Part shown: one piece after another, positions 12,612-21,200 of the stretch | Position numbering within the stretch: position 1 is the first letter of the stretch | How the letters are laid out: every line of letters begins with the position of its first letter | Notes under the pieces: generated by a model | What the model saw: only the letters and a program-made list of their open reading frames with translations | Told to the model about the DNA's origin: nothing | The model's database searches: none | Translations under genes and position numbers: made by a program | Virus record (IMG/VR): IMGVR_UViG_3300005525_000065 | Location: 1-33,372 of that record | Source of the DNA: a virus | Strand: one strand, 5' to 3' | Length of the DNA stretch: 33,372 nucleotides

Positions 12612-13631
12612 CTAACGATGCAAATCTTCCGGCCGCAGGTTGGTGTACCGCCGAAGGTGCCGCCAATCCTTGTGGCCGGTCACCAGGGCCACCTGCTGCA
12701 CCTCGTAGCCGGCCTCAAAGAGGCGCGAGGTGCCCTCATGCCGCAGGTCATGAAAATGCAAGTTCGGGATGGCCAGCGCCTGGCAGGCCCAGCGGAAATA
12801 CTTGCTCAGCGTCTGCTCATGCAGCGGAAAGATCAGCTCACCCTCGCGGGGCTGGCGCTGCAGCAGCGTCCAGGCGTCCCCCAGTAGCGGGATCCACTCG
12901 TCGTTGCCCAGCTTGCGCCGCGGGTGCTTACGGTCACGCACCAGTACCAGGCGCTTGGCTTCATCCACATCATCCCAGCGCAGGCGCACGATCTCGCCGC
13001 GCCGCATGGCCGTCAGCACCGCAAAGCGCACCACGTCGGCAAAGGCCTGACCGTGCTGCGCCTGCAGGTAGTCCACCAGGCGCTGCAGCTCGTCCTCGGT
13101 CGGCCGGCGCTCGCGCTTGCCGCCGCCACCAATCAGCCCCAGGTGTGACAGCAGCGGCCGCGCCTGGCCCACCACATCAGGCAGCGTGAGCTTCTTGGCC
13201 AGGGCCGCGTAGCGCAGCACGGTGCCGAGCTTGCCGATGTCCATGTTGCAGGTGTAGGGCCCGGCGCCTTCGTCTTTGCGGGCTGAGCAGTAGCCCACCA
13301 GGTCCTGAGCGGTCAGCCTCAGCACATCACGCGCGCCGAGGTGGTGGTCCAGGTGGTTGAGCGTGTAGTGCTCGGTCGAACTGTCGCTGATGGGCCGCGC
13401 CTGGTCGCGCAGCTCTCGGTAGGTCTTGATCAGGTCAGCCAACAGCACCACGCGGCTCACGGCGGCCGCCGGCGAGCCTGCGCCCACCTGCCCTCGATCG
13501 ATGTCCACCTCCAGCTGCCGCGCCCAGCGCTCGGCCGCCGATTTGGTGGTGAAGGTGCGCGTGTAGACTGGCTGCCCCTTGCGCCGCACCTGCGCCCGCC
13601 ACTTGCCCTTGACCTCGATGATGCTAGCCAC
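12612..13631 (-). CDS. int: Tyrosine-family phage integrase
   Basis: This protein integrates and, with Xis, excises the phage. It has 339 residues if translation begins at the GTG at 13631, giving the family-typical opening (V/M)ASIIEVKGKWRAQVRRKG. A TTG eight codons upstream would add an atypical leader. Numbered from that GTG, the N-terminal arm-binding domain spans about residues 1-50, the core-binding domain about 60-165, and the catalytic domain the rest. Catalytic residues are Arg211 (AMRRGEI), His294 and Arg297 (HDLRH), His320 (TGHKD) and nucleophile Tyr329 (RRYTNL). All are intact. AAAGG lies nine bases upstream of the GTG. An inverted repeat and TAGCA-type repeats begin 25 bases upstream. 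Confidence 0.9.
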   Translation of the reverse strand: MASIIEVKGKWRAQVRRKGQPVYTRTFTTKSAAERWARQLEVDIDRGQVGAGSPAAAVSRVVLLADLIKTYRELRDQARPISDSSTEHYTLNHLDHHLGARDVLRLTAQDLVGYCSARKDEGAGPYTCNMDIGKLGTVLRYAALAKKLTLPDVVGQARPLLSHLGLIGGGGKRERRPTEDELQRLVDYLQAQHGQAFADVVRFAVLTAMRRGEIVRLRWDDVDEAKRLVLVRDRKHPRRKLGNDEWIPLLGDAWTLLQRQPREGELIFPLHEQTLSKYFRWACQALAIPNLHFHDLRHEGTSRLFEAGYEVQQVALVTGHKDWRHLRRYTNLRPEDLHR

Positions 13632-13655
13632 AGCGCCCCGCCTTTGCTGACCCAA

Positions 13656-13824
13656 GTGCTACCGATAGCACTCGGTAGCACTGAGGGATGGAAACGGGGG
13701 GATTGTGGGGCTGGTTGGAGGGTAAGTGCTAGAGGAAGAGCATGGTAGGCTCCGGGGCAGCCCGCCGTAGTTCAATGCGCGGAATTCCCTCGTAGGGACT
13801 CACGCGGTAGCATTTTTGGTAGCA
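13656..13824. other. attP-like region with clustered heptamer repeats
   Basis: The 175 bp spacer between integrase and holin holds four copies of the heptamer TGCTACC or its complement: 13657-13663, 13674-13680 (inverted), 13806-13812 and 13818-13824 (both inverted). The first two belong to a perfect 10 bp inverted repeat, GTGCTACCGA/TCGGTAGCAC (13656-13681, 6-base loop). AGTGCTA recurs at 13725-13731. The unrepeated centre, about 13770-13800, contains GGAATTCC and CCCTCGTAGGG and could hold a core. This is how arm and core sites are arranged in an attP, but the core sequence cannot be set without the bacterial site. Confidence 0.5.
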
Positions 13825-13830
13825 GTCAGG

Positions 13831-14346
13831 CTAGCTTTTGGCCAGGAGCGCGGTCTTTGCGGCTGACCCTGCCGAGCTGCCGAAGTAGTAGGCCACCACG
13901 CTTGCCCAGGCGCCGCCCAGGGCGCCCAGCATGACCAGCAGGGCGTCGCCGCCGGCCTCGGGCTTGCCTTGCGCCAGCAGCCAGCTCAGCACCCCAAAGA
14001 AGCCCACCGTGATGCCGATGGCCAACAGGCGCGGGGTCCAGGTGTCGCCGCTGGAGGCCTCGCGGTTGCGGGCGCCGTCGCGGTCGGCCTGGTGGATGCG
14101 CTCGAGGTCGATGTCGAGCTCGCGCATGCGCACTTGGAAGGCTTGCTCGGCGGCCTTGAGCTTGGCCAGGGCGTCGGCGCCGCCCAGGGTGACGGCTTGG
14201 GCCAGGTCGGCCTCGCTGCCGTCGGGCCGGCCCAGCAGGGCGTCAGACAGCGCGGCAGCGGCCACGCCGGCCAGCGGGCCGCCCAGGGCGGTGGCCAGGC
14301 TAGGCGCTACGGCGCCGACGATCTTCTTCCAGTCGAAGTCGGGCAT
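13831..14346 (-). CDS. Holin, 3TM / GTA type
   Basis: This 171-residue membrane protein likely forms the lysis hole. The N-terminal third carries a weakly hydrophobic Ala/Gly-rich segment (about residues 10-37: a long ALGGPLAGVAAAALSDALLG-like stretch). The centre is a charged helix (FQVRMRELDIDLERIHQADRDGARNRE). Two clear transmembrane segments follow, around residues 105-125 (LLAIGITVGFFGVLSWLLA) and 135-155 (LLVMLGALGGAWASVVAYYF). This is the layout of the 3TM holin family (PF11351). It lies four bases after the endolysin stop in the lysis cassette. The family call is from layout and length. Confidence 0.75.
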   Translation of the reverse strand: MPDFDWKKIVGAVAPSLATALGGPLAGVAAAALSDALLGRPDGSEADLAQAVTLGGADALAKLKAAEQAFQVRMRELDIDLERIHQADRDGARNREASSGDTWTPRLLAIGITVGFFGVLSWLLAQGKPEAGGDALLVMLGALGGAWASVVAYYFGSSAGSAAKTALLAKS

Positions 14347-14349
14347 GAC

Positions 14350-14826
14350 TCAGGACTCCATGAGGTCAGCGATACGGCGGGCCCAGCCGCGGCTGAAGGC
14401 GGGCCAGTTGGTCAGCCCGGTCATGAAGCGCAGGCGCTGGGCGAGTAGGCCGAGCTTAAGGGTGCGCATGTCCTGCGCGTAGGCGGCGGCCAGGGTTTGT
14501 GGGCCGATGATGCCGTCGGCCTCAACGCCCAGAGCGCGCTGCAGCCACAGCGTGGCCTGGCGGTGGCCGCTGTTGACGGCGGCGTCAAACATCAGGTAGC
14601 GCACACCGGGCGGCAGATCGTCGGCGCGGATGGGGCGCCAGTAGCGGTCGAGGTAGACGGTTTTCGCCAAGTCAAGCGGCAGCTCGCGCATGTCGCCCTG
14701 GTAGCCCGCCTGGCGGGCCACGGCCTCGGTGATGCCAAAGCGGGTTTTTCCGCCGGGGTCGGCCGCGTGGTTGGAGTAGCCGCCCTCGTGGCCAAGAAGA
14801 AGATCCAGCGCGGTGTCGAAGTTCAT
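14350..14826 (-). CDS. Endolysin, glycoside hydrolase family 108
   Basis: This 158-residue protein cleaves peptidoglycan glycan strands. HEGGYSNHAADPGGKTRFGIT at about residues 13-33 is the GH108 signature, with Glu14 as the expected catalytic acid. The C-terminal half, including GVEADGIIGPQTL at about residues 100-112, is the peptidoglycan-binding domain that pairs with GH108 (PF09374-like). No signal peptide or SAR anchor is seen, so it needs the adjacent holin for release. The length matches stand-alone family members. Confidence 0.9.
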   Translation of the reverse strand: MNFDTALDLLLGHEGGYSNHAADPGGKTRFGITEAVARQAGYQGDMRELPLDLAKTVYLDRYWRPIRADDLPPGVRYLMFDAAVNSGHRQATLWLQRALGVEADGIIGPQTLAAAYAQDMRTLKLGLLAQRLRFMTGLTNWPAFSRGWARRIADLMES

Positions 14827-14833
14827 GCGCAGC

Positions 14834-15193
14834 CTACCTTCTGACTTCGTGTTTGAAGGCCTCCCACGCGGCCAGGGCCAGCCAGCCGGCGGCCACCCAC
14901 AAGCCGGCCGTCAGGAACTTGGACAGCACCTCGGCCTTGAGCTTGGCCCAGCCGTCAGCGTCGCGGATCTTGCGCTCGTGGGCCATGCGGTGGCCGTGTG
15001 GGTCACCGTCGGGGAAGGCCGAGGCAAAGGTGGCCCGCAGCGCCGCAAACTGGGTGTCCATGTGCGCAATGATCTTGGTCTCGTGGGCCTGCATGGCGTT
15101 GGTGAGGGCGGTGGAGATCATGAGCTGCACGCGGTCTTCAGTGAGGGCGGCCTGGCGGCGCTCGGGGCCGGTGTAGCTTTGCTGGTCTGTCAT
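14834..15193 (-). CDS. Lysis-region membrane-anchored protein
   Basis: This 119-residue protein has a soluble, charged N-terminal 85 residues (GPERRQAALTEDRVQLMISTA, later FPDGDPHGHRMAHERKI). One C-terminal transmembrane segment follows at about residues 92-112 (LTAGLWVAAGWLALAAWEAF). Such proteins are common just before endolysin genes in proteobacterial phages. It may tune holin activity or act as a second lysis factor, but no experiment-backed family is recognised. It ends seven bases before the endolysin start. Confidence 0.65.
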   Translation of the reverse strand: MTDQQSYTGPERRQAALTEDRVQLMISTALTNAMQAHETKIIAHMDTQFAALRATFASAFPDGDPHGHRMAHERKIRDADGWAKLKAEVLSKFLTAGLWVAAGWLALAAWEAFKHEVRR

Positions 15194-15235
15194 ACGGCTG
15201 CGCCCTCCTGCGCGGCGGGGGTGGGTCGGATTGAA

Positions 15236-15775
15236 TTAGGTGGGCCAGACCAACGGCGGCAGCTCGCCCTCGATCTCGGCAAGGCTGGCCGGGATCGGCC
15301 GGGTGCCCGCGTTCACCTCGTCCAGCATGGCGTAGAGCGCGTCCCAGGTCTGGGCCCGCACGTCGCGGCAGTAGGTGCCCTCGATGTTGAACCGATCCAC
15401 CGAACAGCCGGCGTAGTCGCTGGCCGACTTGATGTCGTCGTAGTTGCGGGTGCGGGCGAAGGCGTCGAGCCGGGCCTGGGCCTCGGCCACGATCTGGTTG
15501 AACCGCGCCCTGTTGAACGCCGCGAGGTTGGCCGCCGACTGTTCCTCGGACAGCGCGTAGACCTCCCACCGCTGCTCGTAGACGCCCTCCACCAGCTCGG
15601 GCGCGATCTCGCGCACGGCCTCGGTGATGCTGTCGTGCGCCGGCTGCGGCGACGGAAAGACCCAGGCGTAGGGCTCGGGCGGGCTGAAGGGCTGCGCGAA
15701 AGAGGTGTTGGGCATCAGCGCCCGGATGTCGTTCTCGGACAGCGGGTAAGCGTTGTTGCTGGTGTCGATCCACAT
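15236..15775 (-). CDS. Putative tail-fibre-associated protein
   Basis: This 179-residue protein lies ten bases downstream of the large tail fibre gene. The opening MWIDTSNNAYPLSENDIRA and the YAWVFPSPQPAHDSITEAVREIAPELVEGVYEQRW block resemble N-terminal regions of phage tail fibre assembly or chaperone-like proteins. The rest is helical and charged. Position and opening suggest it helps fold or attach the fibre. Assignment is tentative, and a structural part of the fibre is also possible. Confidence 0.6.
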   Translation of the reverse strand: MWIDTSNNAYPLSENDIRALMPNTSFAQPFSPPEPYAWVFPSPQPAHDSITEAVREIAPELVEGVYEQRWEVYALSEEQSAANLAAFNRARFNQIVAEAQARLDAFARTRNYDDIKSASDYAGCSVDRFNIEGTYCRDVRAQTWDALYAMLDEVNAGTRPIPASLAEIEGELPPLVWPT

Positions 15776-15785
15776 GGTGCGGTCC

Positions 15786-17738
15786 TCAAGCGATGGCGAG
15801 ATAGATGTAAGTGGCGCCCGACACGTTCAGATCATTGTCGGCGTCTTGAATCACGGTGAACCCCGCAGCCAGCGACCCGAGCCAGTTGGGCGTCCTGTCG
15901 GTGTTGGTCGTGTTGAGCGAGTTCGTGGGCTCTGTTGATGCGCCAATGCCCCGCGCCGTGTCGGCCACGTTCCAGCCGTTAGACAGCGAGCTGGTCGCGG
16001 GACCGTTGGCGCTGGTGCGCTTGACCATCACGAAGCGGGCGCCCGTGCTGAAGCCGCAGTCGATGTTCTGCGATGTGCCGTTGCCGGTGTAGGTGCCGAC
16101 CTTGCTGATTCCAGGCGACGTGGCAAACAGGTAAGCCACATAGTTGCCGGTGTTGGCGTTCACGTCGGGGTCCGTACCAACCGTGAACTGGGTCAGGGTA
16201 GGCGAGGTGTTGTTCCAATAAACGGAGGCAGTCGCCGCTGCTGCGGTTGAGTTCACCAACGCATATTGCGTGTTGCCCAGGCTCGCGTGGTAGACCGCCC
16301 AGTCGTTAGCGTTGTCGTAGCCCTTGACGATGATGAGTTCCGGGATCGCGCCCAGGGCGTGCGAAATGGCCTGCGCCACCCCGGTGCCCGTGTACGTCAT
16401 CACGTCAAAGAAGCCGGGCGCACGCTTGAACGCATAAGCGACCTGCGCCGCGCTTGAGCCGTTCAATCGCCAGTTGAAGTCCGAACCGAGCGCGTACCCG
16501 GTCGGCACCGTCAACGATGTCAAATCCTGGGTAGATGAGCTTGCGATCTGCTGACTTACCTGGGTCGAGCTAAGCCCGACTGTCGGGCCGCGCAGCCGGT
16601 CGAACCATCCGGTCTGATAGTTGACCGCCGACGGCGTGCGGCCAAGCAACAAGTCGGGCGCAAACCCTGGCGTGGTGATGGTGCGGGCCGCCGCCGTGCC
16701 GGTGTAGGTGTGCGGAGAGAAGACCTGAGTGGCGGACAGCGGGCGCTTAGTGGGGCGCCGGATGGCGACGTAGTAATGCACGCCGCTGTTGGTGTTGTAG
16801 CTGTTCGAGGTGCCAAACAGCCGAAAGCCGTCTGGCCTGACCCGCACCTGCCCGGCCTGGAGGATTTCGGCGTCGGTGTTGTTGGGTTGCAGCATTGCCG
16901 CTCCCGTGATCGACATCTCGCGCAGCATGTCCGTCAGCGCCCACGACACGGCGCCGTTGTTGGACTTGGTAAGCAGGAATTGTGGCTCCCAGCCCAGCGT
17001 TACGTTCACGCCGCTGGTCTGGTTCCCGGTGTAGGTGCCGCACTGGATGATGCCGTTGCTTGTCGTGTCGTGCGCGAACAGGTAGGCGACATAAGAGCCG
17101 CCAGAAGCGTTGATGTTGGCGCTGGTGCCGAGGGAAAAAACGCTTGCAGTCGGTGCGGTGTTGTTCCAAAAAGTGGTATCCGCCGTCGCCGCAGTGTTGC
17201 TGTTGATGTCGAGGTAATTGCCGGCCCCGGCGCTGACGTGGAACGCCCAAAACGGGTTGCCCGCGCCGTCCAGGCGTTTCACCATGATGAAGCCTGGAGC
17301 GATGCCGAGGTTGTGCGCGATCGTGCGAGCCGCCCCAGTCCCCGTGTAGGTCACGATGTCGAAAAATCTGGAGGCGCGGCGGAATGCCAACGAGGCGTAG
17401 CTGGTTCCGGCGCTGCCGTTGACGAAGCCCGTGCTGTCGGCTCCGACGGTAAACCCGTTGGTGTTGAAGGCCGTGATGGCGTTTGTGTCCGTGTAGGTGA
17501 AAAGCGACCCGCTGTCGGTGGCGATCTGCGAGTTGGTGCCGCGCACGGTGTCGGTGATCGAATGTCGCAGCGTGCCTGATCTGCCCTTGACCCACACCAT
17601 CCCGCCAAAGCCCGACAGGTTGATGCCGTTCTGAATGCTTTGCGTGGCCCCAGTGCCCGTGTGCGTCCAGGCGGCAAACACGTCCTCCGGGGCAAGCGCC
17701 CCGCCGCCGCCAGAAGTCACGGCCAGTTTGGTGCTCAT
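15786..17738 (-). CDS. Tail fibre, six ~105-residue repeats (DUF7483-like)
   Basis: This 650-residue protein probably recognises the host surface. Repeats open with a T-H/Y-T-G motif at residues about 25, 130, 236, 344, 448 and 549. They close with strands such as YVAYLF, YVAIRR and VAYAFKR at about 121, 222, 327, 438, 540 and 650. Repeats 2 and 5 are clearly alike (HNLGIAPGFIMVK against HALGAIPELIIVK, FWNNTAP against YWNNTSP), and this form resembles DUF7483. Repeats 1 and 4, and 3 and 6, also look paired, so the gene is a duplicated three-module block. It overlaps the preceding gene by one base. Confidence 0.75.
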   Translation of the reverse strand: MSTKLAVTSGGGGALAPEDVFAAWTHTGTGATQSIQNGINLSGFGGMVWVKGRSGTLRHSITDTVRGTNSQIATDSGSLFTYTDTNAITAFNTNGFTVGADSTGFVNGSAGTSYASLAFRRASRFFDIVTYTGTGAARTIAHNLGIAPGFIMVKRLDGAGNPFWAFHVSAGAGNYLDINSNTAATADTTFWNNTAPTASVFSLGTSANINASGGSYVAYLFAHDTTSNGIIQCGTYTGNQTSGVNVTLGWEPQFLLTKSNNGAVSWALTDMLREMSITGAAMLQPNNTDAEILQAGQVRVRPDGFRLFGTSNSYNTNSGVHYYVAIRRPTKRPLSATQVFSPHTYTGTAAARTITTPGFAPDLLLGRTPSAVNYQTGWFDRLRGPTVGLSSTQVSQQIASSSTQDLTSLTVPTGYALGSDFNWRLNGSSAAQVAYAFKRAPGFFDVMTYTGTGVAQAISHALGAIPELIIVKGYDNANDWAVYHASLGNTQYALVNSTAAAATASVYWNNTSPTLTQFTVGTDPDVNANTGNYVAYLFATSPGISKVGTYTGNGTSQNIDCGFSTGARFVMVKRTSANGPATSSLSNGWNVADTARGIGASTEPTNSLNTTNTDRTPNWLGSLAAGFTVIQDADNDLNVSGATYIYLAIA

Positions 17739-18784
17739 CAGAAGTTCTGCCCAACAGTCGAGGCGTACCAGTTGGTGCCGCCGTCATGGGTGGTGAGGGT
17801 AAAGATGTCCACCTTCCCGTTCGTGCTGGTCAGCGTTGGCGCCACCGCGTTGGCCCACTTGACCGCCGCCGGCCACGTCACCGTCCGCCCCGTGCCGTCC
17901 GCCGTGAACTGCAACAGCATCGTGTAGCCGAAGCCGGCCACCGGCGGGTTGGAAAGCGTCAGCGTCGTGATGTTGGCGTTCAGGCTCACCGCGAACACCG
18001 AGCCGGCCGAACAGTCAAGCGTCAGCGTGCCGGCGCTGATCGACGGCGTGGTCTTGGTCTCGCGCACCGACTTGAAATACGACGAGCCGCCGTTAGGCCC
18101 CCAGTAGATGTCGTAGTTGGTGGCGTAGTTGGCGCTGGCTCGGGGCTGCACCCAGAAGGCGCCCGAGGCGTAGGCGCCGACATCGAGCACGACGCTGGCC
18201 GCGCCGAAGCGGGCCACCGCGTTAGGGTCAGCCGCGCTGCCCGACGATGCCGGGGCGCCGCCCGAGATTGCGCTGTAGGTGTGCAAGCCCGCCAGCGGGG
18301 TGGCGACACCCTGGCTCAATTTGCCGGGGACGTAGAGGTCCTGCGCCACGGTGGCCAGCGCGGTCACGCTGATTGTCCAAGTCGAATAGGTGCCGCTGCC
18401 ACCCGTGGCCGTCACGTTGACCGTCAGGGCCCCCGTGCCGCTGTCGTAGGCAGTGATCTGGCCGATCATGAAGTTCGAAGGGGTCATCGTCATGGCGATG
18501 ATGACGAACTGCCCGAGGAACCACGTCTTGCCGGTCTGCGTGGTCAGCGTCTTGCTGCCGGTGCCGATCAGCAGCGAGGTCACCGACGTGCCGCCGTTGG
18601 TGGAGGCGTTCACCGCGCTGGTGCCGACGTTCACGACGGTGGTTGCCACCGCCACCATCTGCGACAGCGCAGGCACGAAGCGGGTGCGGTGGCCGCCGTT
18701 GGCAAGGCCGGTGCTCGCGTTGCTGTCGTCGGAGACGGTCGAGCCGTTGCCGCCCAGGTTGACGGGAAAGGTAACGCTGGCCAT
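17738..18784 (-). CDS. Tail fibre / tip structural protein
   Basis: This 348-residue protein is rich in Ser, Thr, Gly and Val with almost no charge, typical of beta-structured fibres. The C-terminal 100 residues (ANITTLTLSNPPVAGFGYTM, TVTWPAAVKWANAVAPTLT, NWYASTVGQNF) match a domain often found at phage fibre ends. A central segment YWGPNGGSSYFKSVRETKTTP precedes it. It lies between a distal tail protein and the repeat-rich fibre, with one-base stop/start overlaps on both sides. It is presumably the adaptor or a second fibre. Receptor binding is inferred. Confidence 0.65.
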   Translation of the reverse strand: MASVTFPVNLGGNGSTVSDDSNASTGLANGGHRTRFVPALSQMVAVATTVVNVGTSAVNASTNGGTSVTSLLIGTGSKTLTTQTGKTWFLGQFVIIAMTMTPSNFMIGQITAYDSGTGALTVNVTATGGSGTYSTWTISVTALATVAQDLYVPGKLSQGVATPLAGLHTYSAISGGAPASSGSAADPNAVARFGAASVVLDVGAYASGAFWVQPRASANYATNYDIYWGPNGGSSYFKSVRETKTTPSISAGTLTLDCSAGSVFAVSLNANITTLTLSNPPVAGFGYTMLLQFTADGTGRTVTWPAAVKWANAVAPTLTSTNGKVDIFTLTTHDGGTNWYASTVGQNF

Positions 18785-19644
18785 CAGATGATCTCCTTCA
18801 GTTCAAAGCTGCCGGTGAACCGCGTCGGGTCCGGCACGCCGATGCCGTTGAGCGCCGTCAGGCGGCCGGCAAAGGCTCGCAGGGGAATGTTCCCGGTGTC
18901 GTCGCTGTCCGGCACCAGCAGCACTTCGTTGTTCAGGCCGGCCTGGCGCTGCAGATCAAGCGCGAAGCTGTACGCCTCGGTGGTGGTCATCTCTTCGATG
19001 GCAAACCTGAACATGCGGCCCTTGGGTCGCGCATCGAAATACATGGTCCCCGACAGTGTGGTCACAGACGGCGAAGAGTCGAAGTAGTTGATTTCAGCGC
19101 CGTAGGCGTAGTTGGTGCCGGGCCGCCAGCCGCGAGCGATGATGCAACGCCCGATGTCGATGCAGCCGGCCGCGTTGGTGGTGTCGTCGATGTCCACCTC
19201 CCACCAGCGCAGGAACTGTTCTCTCGGCAGGACGTGGACGAACGGGCTCTGCAACCCGATAAGGTCGCCCGCCGTCAGCTCGCCCGTCCAGAAGTTGTCG
19301 TCCTCCCAGTTGCGCTGGCCCATGGCCAACGTGTCGGGCGGATAGCAGTCGAGCCAGCCGCTGTCGTAGGTGACGGTGCTGTAGCCGGCGGTCTCGTAGC
19401 CGAACACGCGCACTCGCCCGAACTGGCTGATCGTGTGCGCCAGCAGTGCCACCACGCCCACGGGCCGGGCCGCGCCAAGGTCGATGCGAAACTGCGTGGC
19501 CGCCAGGGTGGCGTTGGCCGTGCGGGCCACCCGCTGGATGATCGGGTTTTGCAGGTTGGCCAGCGGCAGTCCGGCACTCCAGGAGCCGCCGGACAGCGTG
19601 GCGCTGTCGATGCGGTTTTGCCAAGCCAGAAAGACGTTTGCCAT
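18784..19644 (-). CDS. Distal tail / tail tip protein
   Basis: This 286-residue protein has a beta-sandwich character in the first half (TLSGGSWSAGLPLANLQNPIIQRVART, then FRIDLGAARPVGVVALLAHTIS). This resembles galactose-binding-like, discoidin-type domains seen in distal tail proteins. Trp- and Asp-rich loops follow (LRWWEVDIDDTTNAAGCIDIG). Its place directly after the hub-like gene suggests a baseplate component. No lambda gpM, gpL or gpK homologues are recognisable, so this tail tip is of a different type. Confidence 0.6.
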   Translation of the reverse strand: MANVFLAWQNRIDSATLSGGSWSAGLPLANLQNPIIQRVARTANATLAATQFRIDLGAARPVGVVALLAHTISQFGRVRVFGYETAGYSTVTYDSGWLDCYPPDTLAMGQRNWEDDNFWTGELTAGDLIGLQSPFVHVLPREQFLRWWEVDIDDTTNAAGCIDIGRCIIARGWRPGTNYAYGAEINYFDSSPSVTTLSGTMYFDARPKGRMFRFAIEEMTTTEAYSFALDLQRQAGLNNEVLLVPDSDDTGNIPLRAFAGRLTALNGIGVPDPTRFTGSFELKEII

Positions 19645-19645
19645 C

Positions 19646-21199
19646 TCAGCCCCAAAGCGTCAGCGTGAACAGGTACTGGCGCAGGTCGGCCTGGATGCCA
19701 GTGATGACGAAGGCCTTGCCGCTGCTCATGCCGAATCGGTTGACTTGCAAAGTGACTGTCCTGCCGAGGTCGAGCAGCGGGGCCGTGGTGGCATCCACCC
19801 GCACCGTGACCTGATAGAAGTCGCGGCGCTGCTTGTAGATGCTCAGGCGCCGGGCCGCTTCTGTGGAAGCGTTGGCTTCCGTCACCAGCACGGTGTTGAT
19901 CTCGATCTCGGGGCTGGTCGGGTTGGCGGTGAGGATGGCGTTGTCGTTGGCCTCCACGCGCCGGTACTCGTTGGCCAGGAACTCCTTGCGCACCTCGGTC
20001 ACCGCGTTGGTGAGATCGTCCTGGGTGAACCAGATGCGCTGGTAGCCCATCTTGATCTTCCAGGCCGGCATACCCGCGCCCGCGTCGCGGCTGGCCACGC
20101 GATCAATGCTCACGATGTTGACCGCGGTCAGCGTGGTCACGCTGTTGGCGATGTTGGGCAGCACGAGCTGGGCGATGCGGTAGGTGCCGCCCGAGTCCAC
20201 CCCCCACCACGCGCCCACGCTCATGCACAGCATGTCGATGGCCTCGATGGCGCTCATGTCGCGGCTTTCGGGGACGTAGATGCCGCAGGCGTAGGGCGCC
20301 ACCGTGTCCAGCGCCGTGATGTCTGCCGAGGAGATCGCGCCGGCCGACACGCCGGCCTTTTGCAAGATCTGGCTCCACAGTTGCCCGGCGGTGCGGTTGG
20401 CCGTGGCTGCGCCCTGCGTGGCGTCGAACGTGAGCGTTCCCTGGGTGTTGTCCGCCAGGCGCACGTAACAGCCGGCTGTGGCGTCGTTCCAGACCCGGTA
20501 CTGGCCCGCCGCCGGGGCGGCGGTCTCCATGTCGGCCTGGGACGTGTAGACCGCCCCCGCCGTCAATGCCGCACCCCGGTTGTAGACAGCATCTACCGAC
20601 TGCAGGGCAGATCCGCTGTGCAGTTGGTAGATCTTGCGGGTGGTGTTGACGCACGGCGCGGCCGCGTTGAAGACCTGCCCGTAGATCAGCGGCTTGGGCC
20701 GGCCCTTGAGATCGCCCGCCACGCCGTCCAGGCCCGCCGGCAGCGCATTGGTGCCGCCGTAGCGCACCTGCTGCAAGGGCTTGGCCACGGCCAGCTGCTT
20801 GTCGCGCACCCGAAAGCGCACCGTCTGCCAGGACAGCTCGGCCTGCTCGATAAGGCCGTCGATGATGACGGTCCAGGTCGGCACCACGCCGGCCACCACG
20901 TCGGCCAGCCGGATGACGATGCGCCGGCCGCCGAAGCTGTAGTTCAGCAGCGCATCGAGCCCGCCGTCGAAGTTGGCCAGGACCAGCTCGCCGAAGCCGA
21001 GCTGCGTCTGGCCAAACGTCTGCTGGTTCTGGAACATCGTGCGCTGAAAGTTCCCGCCCTGGATGATGCGGTTGTCCCAGTAGGTGTTAGCCGGGCTCTC
21101 GGTCGGCCCGCTGACGTAGCCGTGCGTGGAGTAGCGCAGCGTGACCTCGCCGGGGATGGCGGTGTCGTAGGCGGTGATCTCGGCGGTGACGATCAGCAT
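19646..21199 (-). CDS. Tail tip hub-like protein
   Basis: This 517-residue protein lies directly after the tape measure gene, the usual place for the distal tail or hub protein. It starts one base after the tape measure stop. Segments such as YWDNRIIQGGNFQRTMF, GRPKPLIYGQVFNA and ESRDMSAIEAIDMLCMSVGAWWGVD suggest a mixed beta fold. The C-terminus (RRDFYQVTVRVDATTAPLLDLGRTVTLQ) resembles hub-domain repeats. I assign it by position and general likeness to uncharacterised phage tail proteins, not by a defined domain. Confidence 0.6.
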   Translation of the reverse strand: MLIVTAEITAYDTAIPGEVTLRYSTHGYVSGPTESPANTYWDNRIIQGGNFQRTMFQNQQTFGQTQLGFGELVLANFDGGLDALLNYSFGGRRIVIRLADVVAGVVPTWTVIIDGLIEQAELSWQTVRFRVRDKQLAVAKPLQQVRYGGTNALPAGLDGVAGDLKGRPKPLIYGQVFNAAAPCVNTTRKIYQLHSGSALQSVDAVYNRGAALTAGAVYTSQADMETAAPAAGQYRVWNDATAGCYVRLADNTQGTLTFDATQGAATANRTAGQLWSQILQKAGVSAGAISSADITALDTVAPYACGIYVPESRDMSAIEAIDMLCMSVGAWWGVDSGGTYRIAQLVLPNIANSVTTLTAVNIVSIDRVASRDAGAGMPAWKIKMGYQRIWFTQDDLTNAVTEVRKEFLANEYRRVEANDNAILTANPTSPEIEINTVLVTEANASTEAARRLSIYKQRRDFYQVTVRVDATTAPLLDLGRTVTLQVNRFGMSSGKAFVITGIQADLRQYLFTLTLWG

Positions 21200-21200
21200 G

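Noticed and set aside
13765-13800. tRNA fragment suggested by GTAGTTCAATG
   Set aside because: No cloverleaf can be folded around it. It remains only a possible att core neighbourhood.
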